A DNA stretch of 31,451 bases from JAZGDL01 sp036477795 (GCA_036477795.1 JAZGDL010000004.1:1-31451); one strand, 5' to 3'. Counted from the first letter of the stretch, positions 7,911-15,340 are shown. Numbers and translations: made by a program. Notes: generated by a model not told the origin, from the letters alone.

Positions 7911-7993
7911 GAATGGCGAATGTCGAATAGCGAATAGCGAAAGGGTGTTGGTACCCGTCATTCGCCATTCTGCATTCGCTATTCGCCATTTAT
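7911..7993. repeat. Inverted heptanucleotide arrays H5 (GAATRGC)
   Basis: Five 7-bp units on the left (GAATGGC, GAATGTC, GAATAGC twice, GAAAGGG; 7911-7945), a 13-bp centre, then five complementary units on the right (CATTCGC, CATTCTG, CATTCGC, TATTCGC, CATTTAT; 7959-7993). Together they can fold into a long imperfect hairpin. The structure fills most of the gap between the GT4 stop and the GH130 start, so it would lie in the GH130 leader if the genes are cotranscribed. Confidence 0.85.
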
Positions 7994-8043
7994 TCTAACA
8001 GAGGGAGTTGTCAACCTCACAATCGCCCGATAATGATGTTCGC

Positions 8044-10323
8044 TCATCCAGCAGCGGTGGGGTCACCTGATTGCATCTCGTGCATGATGAGCAGGGAGAG
8101 CAGCCATGAGAGGAGGGATTCGGCTCCTTGATTGGCGTTGACGCCTTCGGGCATGAGCCCATCGTGGCAGCCGCAGGACTTGAAATCGATGAGCGGCGTA
8201 CCCAGATCGTTGGATTCGAGGTACCAGTCGAAGCAGCGACGCATTTCACCAAGATATCGCCGGTCGGCGCCGACCCGGTAGGCCGCCTTGCAGGCGCCGA
8301 CCAGGGCGGCAATCTCCAGGGGCTGCTGATCGAACTGCGGCTTTGGCTGGCCGCGCTGCAGCCAGTCGTGATTGCCGATAAGTGAGATCTGGCCGCCGTC
8401 GCCGGTTTGGATCTCCAGTAGCCAATCCAGCAGTCGGGCACCGCGTTCCACCAGTTCCTGATTATTGAACTGCAGGCCGGCAAGTATCAGCGCCTGCGGC
8501 ATCCTGGCGTTGTCGTAGGTGACCTCATCCTCAAACCAGGGCCAATCGTCGGACTCGTTACCGCGGAACCGGTCGACGATCTTGTCAGTCAAGCGGCGCA
8601 TCATCTTCTCGACCCTGCCGTCGTCGGGATTGCGTCGCAGGTAGTAGTGGCATCCCAGGATGGCGAACGCGGCCGGCCTGATGAAGTCGGTATCTTCAAA
8701 TAACGCCGTCGACTGCTTGAAGAGAGATTCGCAAAGTCTCAAGGAGAATTCGTCGGAGGGGTGGGCCACCACGTATCCCAGCGCCCACAGCACGCGTCCC
8801 TGGCAGTCGTCGCTGCCCCCCTCATCCAGCCATCGTCGATCGTAAGACATGAAGTTTCGAAACCTGCCGCCGTCGGTGCGCGCGAAATGGATGTAGGAGA
8901 GGTAAGTATGGAAAGGCCGCAGAACCTCTTCATCCTTGAACAGCGTATAGCGCATGGCGGCGACGATCAGGGCCCGGGCGACGTCGTCGATGGAGTACCC
9001 GTGGCGGCGGTCGGGCGTGGCGTGGACGGCATGTTGAATCAGACCGGTGTCGTCCGTCATACGATAGAGGTGGTCGAGCCGGACCTCGGGCAGCGACCTC
9101 CGCATGGCCGGTTTCTTGACTTCCTCGGGTGAGACGACTTCTACGATCTTGGCCTCACAGATGGCGTCGAACACTTTCGCGTACTCCTTGGCAACACGGG
9201 CCCAGGTCATTTGTCGGCCGAACTTGTACGCATTCTTGCGGAGTTTTAGGCGCTCCTGATCGTTGTCCAGCAGATTGGCCAAGGCTTGGGCGAGCTCATC
9301 GACATCGTCAAACGCCACTAACTTGCCACGGCCGTCGCTGAGAATCTCTTCGGCATACCAATAGGGCGTCGAAATGACGGCTGTACCGCATGCCGCGGCG
9401 TAGGCCAGGGTTCCGGAGACGATCTGCTGCTTCGAGCGATACGGCGTAACATAAATGTCGGCGGCCCGTAGATATTCACAAAGATCCTCCAGGGACACGT
9501 AGCGGTTGTGGAAAATGACATTCTCCTGGATGCCGTGTTCGACAACGCGCTTTTCCAGGCTCAGCCGATATGACTCACCGGATTCCCGCTTGACCCCTGG
9601 ATGGGTAGCGCCCAACACGATGTAGGCGACATCAGGATGTTCCGGGACAATGCGGGCCAGGGCGTCGAGCATCACCTCGATGCCCTTGTTGGGGCTGAGC
9701 AGGCCGAAAGTGAGAATGGTCGGCCTACCGGCGACCTCGAAGCGGGCCTTGAAGGGCTCAGTATCACCGAAGGGCACGTCCGGCACGCCGTGGTGAATCA
9801 AGTGAATCACATTGCCGGGCACACCGTACACCTCGACCAGCATACGGCGGGCACGCTCCGCCATTACTATGGCGGCTTTGCTGCTGGCACAGAGATTGCA
9901 GAGCACCTCCCGTTCGCCGGGACTGGGCTCGGCGCTGACCGTATGAAGCGTGGCCAGCACGGGCTTGGTCAGCCGTTCCAGCAAGGCCAGCAGGTAGTCG
10001 CCGTCGTTCCCTCCGAAAATGCCGTACTCATGTTGGACGCAGACCACGTCGAACTTGCTGTGATTCAGGAAATCGGCGGCAGCGCGATAGTCCTCCTTGC
10101 TGTGTTCGCGCATTTCGTGCACGACCTGAGGACCGTAGGCATACCCGTCGTCCGAGTCGGTGATGGCTACGATGCCGACGCCGGAGCACTCCGCAAGAGG
10201 TTGGCGAAAGATTGTTTCGGCGATGCCGGTCGACAGATCGTGCGTGAAGGTGGCAATCCCGCAGCGCCTGGGAACGTAAGATCCGATCATGGCCACGCTG
10301 CGCGGGTTTGTCCTGCTCATCAT
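8044..10323 (-). CDS. GT4 glycosyltransferase with C-terminal alpha-helical (six-hairpin-like) domain
   Basis: Two-domain protein of about 759 aa. The N-terminal GT-B half shows 'VAMIGSYVPRRCGIATFTHDL', 'VCVQHEYGIFGG', 'PTILTFGLLSPNKGIEVMLDAL' and 'ADIYVTPYRSKQQIVSGTLAYAAACGTAVISTPYWYAEEIL', typical of retaining GT4 enzymes. The C-terminal half ('DHLYRMTDDTGLIQHAVHATPDRRHGYSIDDVARALIVA' onward) is an all-helical barrel-like region seen in glycosidase-type folds. I chose the tandem ATG at 10323/10320 because the frame upstream to 10416 runs through a repeat element and reads as non-conserved residues. The gene lies between uppS and GH130, on the same strand. Donor and acceptor are unknown; mannosyl transfer is a guess from the GH130 neighbour. 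Confidence 0.85.
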   Translation of the reverse strand: MMSRTNPRSVAMIGSYVPRRCGIATFTHDLSTGIAETIFRQPLAECSGVGIVAITDSDDGYAYGPQVVHEMREHSKEDYRAAADFLNHSKFDVVCVQHEYGIFGGNDGDYLLALLERLTKPVLATLHTVSAEPSPGEREVLCNLCASSKAAIVMAERARRMLVEVYGVPGNVIHLIHHGVPDVPFGDTEPFKARFEVAGRPTILTFGLLSPNKGIEVMLDALARIVPEHPDVAYIVLGATHPGVKRESGESYRLSLEKRVVEHGIQENVIFHNRYVSLEDLCEYLRAADIYVTPYRSKQQIVSGTLAYAAACGTAVISTPYWYAEEILSDGRGKLVAFDDVDELAQALANLLDNDQERLKLRKNAYKFGRQMTWARVAKEYAKVFDAICEAKIVEVVSPEEVKKPAMRRSLPEVRLDHLYRMTDDTGLIQHAVHATPDRRHGYSIDDVARALIVAAMRYTLFKDEEVLRPFHTYLSYIHFARTDGGRFRNFMSYDRRWLDEGGSDDCQGRVLWALGYVVAHPSDEFSLRLCESLFKQSTALFEDTDFIRPAAFAILGCHYYLRRNPDDGRVEKMMRRLTDKIVDRFRGNESDDWPWFEDEVTYDNARMPQALILAGLQFNNQELVERGARLLDWLLEIQTGDGGQISLIGNHDWLQRGQPKPQFDQQPLEIAALVGACKAAYRVGADRRYLGEMRRCFDWYLESNDLGTPLIDFKSCGCHDGLMPEGVNANQGAESLLSWLLSLLIMHEMQSGDPTAAG

Positions 10324-10399
10324 CCAGGACTCTGGTTTGCCACGGTGTTCGTCGGGGGGACCATGTCGCCTAGTGTATCGACTGGTCAGTTCCTGTAAA

Positions 10400-10613
10400 G
10401 GTAAGCGTTCTGCCATCAGCAGTCAGCTTTCAGCGATCCGCTACCAGCTTAGTGCTGGCCACTAACCGCTGATTTGAAGTTGCGCTGATCAGCAACGGGG
10501 CCGATCTTCGGGCTGGCTGACTGCTCACCGCTGACTGCTGACCGCTGATTGCTGACCGCTGACTGCTGACCGCTGACTGCTGACCGCTGACTGCTGACCG
10601 CTGACCGCTTACC
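10400..10613. repeat. Composite heptad element R1 with GGTAAGCG terminal inverted repeats
   Basis: A 214-bp element. The left end is GGTAAGCG (10400-10407), the right end its reverse complement (10606-10613). The right part is 14 heptads of GCTGACT/GCTGACC in register (10516-10613). The core around 10488-10515 (GGGGCCGATCTTCGGGC) matches element R2 in inverted orientation, and the left 41 bp matches the right end of R2 at 40 of 41 bases. The TAA of the right terminus is the stop codon of uppS (10609-10611). No transposase and no credible ORF inside. Confidence 0.85.
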
Positions 10614-11382
10614 TGCAAAGTTTGTGCGGTAGCGGTTGGATATCGCCGTAGCGTCGTTCCCGGCCGGCGAACTCCCTGATGGCGTCGTTGAGATGCCCAG
10701 GCCTGAAGTCGGGCCAGAGGCAATCGGTAATCACGATTTCGGCGTAGCTGATTTGCCACAGCAGGAAGTTGCTGATACGTCGCTCGTCGGCGGTGCGGAC
10801 GAGCATGTCGGGATCGCAGATTCCGGCGGTGTACAGGGAATCCGAAATGAGCTGTTCGTCTATGTCGTCGACCTCCAGCTTTCCGTCGCGGACTGAGGCG
10901 GCAATGCTTCGTATGGCGTCGACGATTTCGGCACGGGCACCGTAGTTGAGGGCCAGGCAGAGCTTCAGGCCGGTGTTGGGCCGGCTGGAGTGAATGGTGA
11001 TATCCATCTCTTTGAGGACCGATTGGGGCAGGCCCACGCGGGTCCCAACATGCATGAGCCGCACGTTGTTCTGCATGATCTCCTGGCGCTCAGCAACCAG
11101 GTACTGGCTGTACAACTCCATGAGAAGGTCGGTTTCGGCCTTGGGGCGCTTCCAGTTCTCGGCGCTGAAGCAGTAGAGCGTCAGGGCGTCGATGCGCAGA
11201 CGAGCGCAATGGGTGACGATGGCCCGGACGGCTTTGGCACCCTGTGTGTGGCCGGCGATGCGGGGGAGATTGCGTTGCCTGGCCCAACGACCATTTCCGT
11301 CCATTATTATGGCGATGTGCCGGGGGAGCTGCTCGGGCTCCAGCCCCAGTTCTTCCTTTGTATCGAGTGGTACCAAGCCCAT
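10609..11382 (-). CDS. uppS: Isoprenyl transferase (undecaprenyl diphosphate synthase)
   Basis: Cis-prenyltransferase, 257 aa, making the C55 (or similar) polyprenyl diphosphate carrier for peptidoglycan and LPS sugars from FPP and IPP; cytosolic/peripheral membrane. Seen: 'HIAIIMDGNGRWA' with catalytic D28, 'LTLYCFSAENWKRP' (FSAENW at 72-77), and 'RTADERRISNFLLWQ' (196-210), the IPP-binding block. In that block the usual RTGGE/RTSGE reads RTADE, a modest variant. GAGG lies just upstream of the ATG. The gene usually precedes cdsA; here it is followed instead by repeat element R1, which supplies its stop codon, and the GT4 gene. It diverges from efp across 288 bp. Confidence 0.95.
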   Translation of the reverse strand: MGLVPLDTKEELGLEPEQLPRHIAIIMDGNGRWARQRNLPRIAGHTQGAKAVRAIVTHCARLRIDALTLYCFSAENWKRPKAETDLLMELYSQYLVAERQEIMQNNVRLMHVGTRVGLPQSVLKEMDITIHSSRPNTGLKLCLALNYGARAEIVDAIRSIAASVRDGKLEVDDIDEQLISDSLYTAGICDPDMLVRTADERRISNFLLWQISYAEIVITDCLWPDFRPGHLNDAIREFAGRERRYGDIQPLPHKLCR

Positions 11383-11670
11383 GCTGCCTCAAGTAGCGGC
11401 GGTCACCCCGACCGCTCCTATGGTCACGATCCGCGAAAGGCCAGCGAAACGGGCCCCTCGCGGGCCCGCAATGAACCAGATCTGACGGCTCAGGCACGCT
11501 ATCAACTCACGCCGGCCCTGTCAACAGGCAGCGGGCCTTCGCTCGTGGTCCCCGGGGTCCCGCGTGGCCAGGCGTCCTGCGGCCCAGTTGATTCCACGGC
11601 GTCAATCTGAGATCATGACCGGTCAGCCTGGGTTTGCCAGAGCGTTTTTAACACGATGGAGTCTTAACAG
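11383..11670. other. Divergent intergenic region uppS/efp
   Basis: About 290 bp with no credible gene. It holds a perfect 7-bp stem hairpin (CGGGCCC/GGGCCCG, 11450-11468) with a 5-base loop. Promoters for both genes must lie here, but no strong -35/-10 pair stood out. Confidence 0.5.
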
Positions 11671-12231
11671 ATGATCAAAGCGGTAGAACTGCGAAAAGGC
11701 AGAATGGTGATGTACGAGGAGGAAATCTTCGTGGTGCATGAGTCTCAGCACGTAACCAAGGGAAACAAGCGGAGCTACATGCAGACCAAGCTCAAGAACC
11801 TCACCAGCGGCGTCATCCGGGAGGTTCGGTTCAACGTGGATGACCGCCTGGAGGTGCCCTACGTCGAATCCAAGGAGCACGAATACCTCTATCAGGACGG
11901 CAGCAGCTACGTGCTGATGGACACCTCCAACTACGAACAGATCAGCGTGGACAAGAACCTGTTCGGCGACGCCATCAGATTCCTCAAGCCCAACGAGAAG
12001 GTGACCGTGACCAGTTGCGAAGGCCGGATCGTCGGTATTGAGTTACCCATCGTTGTCGAGTTGGAGGTCTCGGATACGCCGCCGGTGGTGAAGGGCGCGA
12101 CGGCCACCAATCAGTCAAAGGAAGCGACGCTCGAAACGGGGGTTAAGGTCCGGGTGCCGCCGTTTGTTGAACCGGGCGAGCGCCTGCGGATCGATACGCG
12201 AACCGGAGAATACATCGATCGAGCCAGGTAG
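11671..12231 (+). CDS. efp: Translation elongation factor P
   Basis: EF-P, 186 aa, three beta-barrel (KOW, OB, C-terminal) domains; binds the ribosomal E site and relieves stalling at polyproline. Seen: 'MIKAVELRKGRMVMYEEEIFVVHESQHVTKGNKRSYMQTKLKNL', 'GVIREVRFNVDDRLE', 'YVLMDTSNYEQISVD', and the C-terminal signature 'VKVRVPPFVEPGERLRIDTRTGEYIDR'. The tip loop is K30-G-N-K-R-S35: aligned with the E. coli PGKGQA loop, the position of the modified Lys is Asn32, with Lys33 next to it. GGAG lies about nine bases upstream of the ATG. Monocistronic by position: divergent from uppS, followed by a long gap. No modification enzyme gene is in the window. Confidence 0.96.
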   Translation: MIKAVELRKGRMVMYEEEIFVVHESQHVTKGNKRSYMQTKLKNLTSGVIREVRFNVDDRLEVPYVESKEHEYLYQDGSSYVLMDTSNYEQISVDKNLFGDAIRFLKPNEKVTVTSCEGRIVGIELPIVVELEVSDTPPVVKGATATNQSKEATLETGVKVRVPPFVEPGERLRIDTRTGEYIDRAR

Positions 12232-12902
12232 TGCGTGGGCGCACTTCGTGCGAAACCACGGTTTGCTTCGACCGTGTCAAACAAATTTTCTGTTTTTTTG
12301 AAGTTTTTTTTCGCCCGTCAACGACCGCGCTGAACCGCTGCGCTATCGAGTTCCACCTCTCGCTTGTTACCGCGATCGCTCGTCTCCGACATTCCAATCG
12401 TGCGAAGCTTTCATCACCACTACGCTCGTCAACGTTGAAAACCAAGTATCGCCGGCGGCAGGATGAGCGCACGCCGTCACTGCGCCAGCGACATTCGAAA
12501 CATCACTCTGCGCCGGGATCGGCGGTCAGTCGGCGACTCCCGGCCGATGCCCGCTGAACACCGGCAAACCGCCGAAGAACGGGTTCTTTGTGGCAAAGGA
12601 ACCCGTTTCTTGCATCAAGCGCTTTCGCTGTACGCGCGTGTCAGACCACTTCATCCGCGCCGCCACGTGCACCGTGTCGTTGATGGACCGACGTTCCGCT
12701 TGAGCCATATCGAATCATCCACAGCGTCAAGACATATCGCACCCAAACAGATGACACACCGCGGCACTCGCGAGCAAATGAACCGGTGATGCAGCGCGAT
12801 GTACTCGTTTAGGGACTCGTTCGGCGGCGCACGTTGCACAATTGCGCCGTTCGAACGGAGCGCACGGTCAACGGTTGCGCGCGTCGAAAGCCGGAATTCC
12901 TT
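12232..12902. other. Long intergenic region between efp and the histone-like gene
   Basis: About 670 bp in which I see no credible gene; the frames here lack family resemblance. It holds a hairpin with CACGGT/ACCGTG arms (12257-12276) followed by AT-rich sequence with T-tracts (possible weak efp terminator), and a hairpin with arms AACGGGTTCTTT (12578-12589) and AAAGGAACCCGTT (12595-12607), one bulge, loop GTGGC. The base composition and many CG-rich words look like ordinary genomic DNA. A small RNA or a decayed gene cannot be excluded. Confidence 0.4.
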
Positions 12903-12930
12903 TTGACACGCGTTGAACGACCGTTACCAT
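12903..12930 (+). promoter_or_regulatory. Sigma-70-type promoter of the histone-like gene
   Basis: TTGACA (12903-12908), 16-bp spacer, TACCAT (12925-12930; 4 of 6 match to TATAAT). It sits just upstream of the Shine-Dalgarno sequence and the ATG at 12958, predicting a very short leader. Inferred from consensus only. Confidence 0.55.
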
Positions 12931-12938
12931 TTCCATGC

Positions 12939-12952
12939 AGAAAGGAGGTGAT
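12939..12952 (+). promoter_or_regulatory. Extended, near-perfect Shine-Dalgarno
   Basis: AGAAAGGAGGTGAT pairs over 14 consecutive bases with the usual 3' end of bacterial 16S rRNA (anti-SD tail), five bases before the ATG. This is far stronger than any other ribosome binding site seen in the window and fixes the start of the 60-aa basic protein. Confidence 0.85.
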
Positions 12953-12957
12953 GACCA

Positions 12958-13140
12958 ATGGCGAAGAAACGCAAGGCTGCTAAGAAGAAGACGGCCAAGA
13001 AGGCTGCAAAGAAGACGGCCAGGAAAACAGTCAAAAGAAAAAAGGCCAAGAAGGCTGTGAAGAAGACAGTCAAGAGGAAAAAGGCCAAGAAGGCTGTGAA
13101 GAAGACCGCCAAGAAGAAAAAGGCCAAGAAGAGGAGATAG
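12958..13140 (+). CDS. Histone H1-like Lys/Ala-rich DNA-binding protein
   Basis: A 60-aa protein made only of K, A, R, T, V and the initial M; 31 Lys and 6 Arg, no acidic or aromatic residue. It resembles the C-terminal tail of histone H1 and bacterial H1-like proteins (chlamydial Hc1/Hc2, AlgP-type, planctomycete AAKK proteins), which bind DNA non-specifically and compact the nucleoid. An internal tandem 14-residue repeat (KAKKAVKKTVKRKK-type) is visible also at DNA level. Promoter, strong Shine-Dalgarno and rho-independent terminator make a self-contained, probably highly expressed unit. The DNA-binding role is known for the composition class, not shown here; low complexity alone could mislead, but the expression signals argue for a real gene. 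Confidence 0.85.
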   Translation: MAKKRKAAKKKTAKKAAKKTARKTVKRKKAKKAVKKTVKRKKAKKAVKKTAKKKKAKKRR

Positions 13141-13257
13141 GCCGGCTAGCACAAACTTCTGGCAGCGAAGTGATGCACCTTTCGACCCACGCCACGGCGG
13201 CCGACCGATGCATCGCGAAACCCAGTTGCCTTGTCAATACGACGAGGTCTTTTGCAG

Positions 13258-13302
13258 GATGGAAGATGCCCGGCGCCACGTTGGCATCTTCCATCTTTTT
13301 TT
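13258..13302 (+). terminator. Rho-independent terminator of the histone-like gene
   Basis: Perfect 13-bp stem (GATGGAAGATGCC with GGCATCTTCCATC), 12-base loop, then seven T (13296-13302). It lies about 120 bp after the histone-like stop. Repeat element R2 starts immediately after it. Confidence 0.9.
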
Positions 13303-13444
13303 GTAAGCGTTCAGCGGCCAGCTTTCAGCAGTCATCCGGCCCGAAAATCGGCCCCGTCGCTGATCAACAGAAAGCGTTCCGCGGTCAGCTTTCAGCAATC
13401 AGCCGGATCGCTGAAAGCTGACTGCTGATGGCTGAACGCTTACC
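13302..13444. repeat. Composite heptad element R2 with TIR (T/G)GTAAGCG
   Basis: A 143-bp element in inverted orientation relative to R1. The left end is TGTAAGCG (13302-13309), the right end CGCTTACC (13437-13444). Its right 41 bp (13404-13444) matches the left end of R1 at 40 of 41 bases, and its core (CCCGAAAATCGGCCCCGTCG, about 13342-13361) matches the R1 core. It fits exactly between the terminator T-tract and the stop codon of the minus-strand gene at 13447. Confidence 0.85.
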
Positions 13445-13446
13445 CG

Positions 13447-14610
13447 TCAGGGTTGACATCGCTTGCACCCGCGGCGGCCCGCGCGCCGTGCCTCGAGGGC
13501 GGAGGGAAATGTCACAAGATTGTCGTTCGCGATCTGCTTGGCAAACGGGCAGTCATTCTTGTGGAAAACGACAGAGTGCCTGCTCCCCAGGATTGGCGAT
13601 TTCCGAGGATTCGCCGGGGTCGCATGGGGGCCTGATCCTGCGGCTCTGGCCCGGATGGTCTCGAGCGTCGGCTGACCGGCCGCCTGCCACGCACCACCGA
13701 TGAGGTTGGCGGCAAAGATGGCCCCGGCCTCCAGCCGCTCGACACAAATGTCGCCACAGCGATCGTGCATAGCATCGTAGTAGGCCTGCAGCTTGGCCTC
13801 AAACGTCCGGCGATCGCGCACTTCCAGATCGTTGAGTATCTCCCGATCGGCTTGGGCGACCTCGTCCAAAACAGCAAGCGATTCTTCGAAAAACGCAAAA
13901 GACGCACTTACCGGTTCAAGGATGGGGTCGTAATCGGCGTGGCTCGCGTTGACGGCGCTGGCATAAGGCCACGCACGCCGGCTGACAAGCGCAACCCCGA
14001 ACCGCTCGCGCACTGAATGATGTTCCGCCAGCGGATCCGACGCGCGCTCATGACCAAACCTGAGGTTCTCGGTGAACTGCCCTTTCGCGTTGGCGGAAAC
14101 ACGAAACGGATTGGCGGCGTTGGCGGCGAAGTACACCAGATAACCGGCTTGCCGAATAACCGCCGATTCATCCCCTGACCTGAACGCCTCAACCAGCTCA
14201 CCATAAAAACGCTCGATGGCCCATGGCAGCAGGCCGCCGCGATAATAACCGCGCTTGCGATAGAGACGCTTGGCGGATTCCTTATCTCGGGGAAACCCCT
14301 GAAGCGAGTGTATTCTGGCAGCCTGATTCTGAGCGTCTGTAGTTATGTCAACGGCAACGTCATGCCAGAGCCTGCGTTCCTTGAGCTTCCGATCGCGACG
14401 CCACGCCCTGGCCGGTTCGACGACCTTGTTTTGCCACTCCTCGATACGATGTCGAAAAAGCGACGCGATATCACCCGGCATGACGTCGATGGCTTTTCGG
14501 GAAATGATCAGGTGGGCGTCAAGGGGGTATTCGGCGCATACATCTTCGGTGCTAACCGCACACAACAGCAGAACGCCCAGGCGTGAGGCTAACGGACGCT
14601 TCATTGGCAT
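13447..14610 (-). CDS. Secreted S1/P1 nuclease/phospholipase-C-like protein with C-terminal Cys motif
   Basis: A 387-aa protein. Signal peptide-like N-terminus ('LASRLGVLLLCAVSTEDVCAE'), then a helical region matching the zinc-dependent S1/P1 nuclease-phospholipase C fold as seen in planctomycete proteins: 'ARIHSLQGFPRDKESAKRLY', 'RGGLLPWAIERFYGELVEAF', and 'AGYLVYFAANAANPFRVSANAKGQ' (155-178). In family members the last block normally reads like HYVGDAHxPLH; here the His and Asp ligands are replaced (Y160, A163-N, F169-R), so the zinc site looks lost. The C-terminus (343-387) is a small Cys-containing motif, 'HKNDCPFAKQI..FPSALEARRAGRRGCKRC' (H350, C354, C382, C385), like the Ada/thermonuclease-associated metal-binding tail. 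Stop abuts element R2. Function unknown. Confidence 0.6.
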   Translation of the reverse strand: MPMKRPLASRLGVLLLCAVSTEDVCAEYPLDAHLIISRKAIDVMPGDIASLFRHRIEEWQNKVVEPARAWRRDRKLKERRLWHDVAVDITTDAQNQAARIHSLQGFPRDKESAKRLYRKRGYYRGGLLPWAIERFYGELVEAFRSGDESAVIRQAGYLVYFAANAANPFRVSANAKGQFTENLRFGHERASDPLAEHHSVRERFGVALVSRRAWPYASAVNASHADYDPILEPVSASFAFFEESLAVLDEVAQADREILNDLEVRDRRTFEAKLQAYYDAMHDRCGDICVERLEAGAIFAANLIGGAWQAAGQPTLETIRARAAGSGPHATPANPRKSPILGSRHSVVFHKNDCPFAKQIANDNLVTFPSALEARRAGRRGCKRCQP

Positions 14611-14731
14611 GCCGCCGCGAACCCGTTTACTACCGCATCTTCCACCACGGGTTCAATTATAATGGGCAGCGCCGCCTGATGGAACACTCAAATACGGTCG
14701 GCCTACAGAAGAAGTGGTATCAAAGCCGGAC

Positions 14732-15340
14732 TCATTCGGCGACGGGGAGGATTGGAACTGCAACGCCTACCAGCCCGGTGCTGGAGGCTTCTCGCAGGAT
14801 CAACTCCCGCAGCCTCCTTTCCAAAGCCGGATCGCGTCCCAGGTCCTGCCAGCGGGTGTCATCGTCGCCGATCGGCTGACCCGACCCGACATCCGGCAAT
14901 TCATTGCTGAGAAAAAGCGCCGCGGTGGCGGAGTTGGTCACCTGCCGTTCAGGCGTGGAAAAACGTTCCTTCCGCACCATGACTGTGACCAGGCACATCT
15001 TATCGTGCTGATCCCGGTCGATTTTCACCATCACCCGGCGCCGGACCGAACAGAGTGTCGCCTCCCAAAAATCGCGCGACGTGGCCACGTCATCTCGCCA
15101 GAATTCAAAGAAATGCTGACTGCCCACGGGGCGCGTGGTGATCAGTCCAGCCCGCCGATCGGTTCGGTCGAGCTTGAAGCGCTGCCGACGCAGCACATTG
15201 GTGGCTGCCTGCCAGACGTTGGGGAACTCGTCCCGGCTAACGGCGGCCTCCGGGGCGGGGCCCACGATCTCGGTGAATTCCCCTGTCCGGCAACCGGAGA
15301 CGAAAACCGTGGCCAGTACGATCAACGAAGATGCCTTCAT
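14732..15340 (-). CDS. Lipoprotein of unknown function
   Basis: A 202-aa predicted lipoprotein: signal sequence 'MKASSLIVLATVFVSGC' with the lipobox ending at C17. I chose the ATG at 15340; the frame stays open to 15724 but the added residues are Arg/Pro-rich and include a repeat-derived 'LPYGRGS' string. The mature part ('FPNVWQAATNVLRRQRFKLDRTDRRAGLITTRPVGSQHFFEFW...RRRVMVKI') resembles small periplasmic alpha/beta lipoproteins found widely in planctomycetes, but I cannot name the family. It lies about 120 bp upstream of the S1/P1-like gene on the same strand, so an operon is possible. It diverges from the HEAT-repeat gene. Confidence 0.75.
   Translation of the reverse strand: MKASSLIVLATVFVSGCRTGEFTEIVGPAPEAAVSRDEFPNVWQAATNVLRRQRFKLDRTDRRAGLITTRPVGSQHFFEFWRDDVATSRDFWEATLCSVRRRVMVKIDRDQHDKMCLVTVMVRKERFSTPERQVTNSATAALFLSNELPDVGSGQPIGDDDTRWQDLGRDPALERRLRELILREASSTGLVGVAVPILPVAE

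Noticed and set aside
10516..10613. CRISPR array
   Set aside because: Units are 7 bp with no spacers and no cas genes; it is a tandem heptad array.
10430..10759. Minus-strand ORF with SAVSGQQSAVSSQ repeats
   Set aside because: It is a translation of the GCTGACY heptad array plus the antisense frame of uppS; not a protein.
12231..12557. 108-aa plus-strand ORF directly after efp
   Set aside because: No family resemblance, Arg/Ser-rich shadow-like composition, and it begins in the efp stop region without a ribosome binding site.
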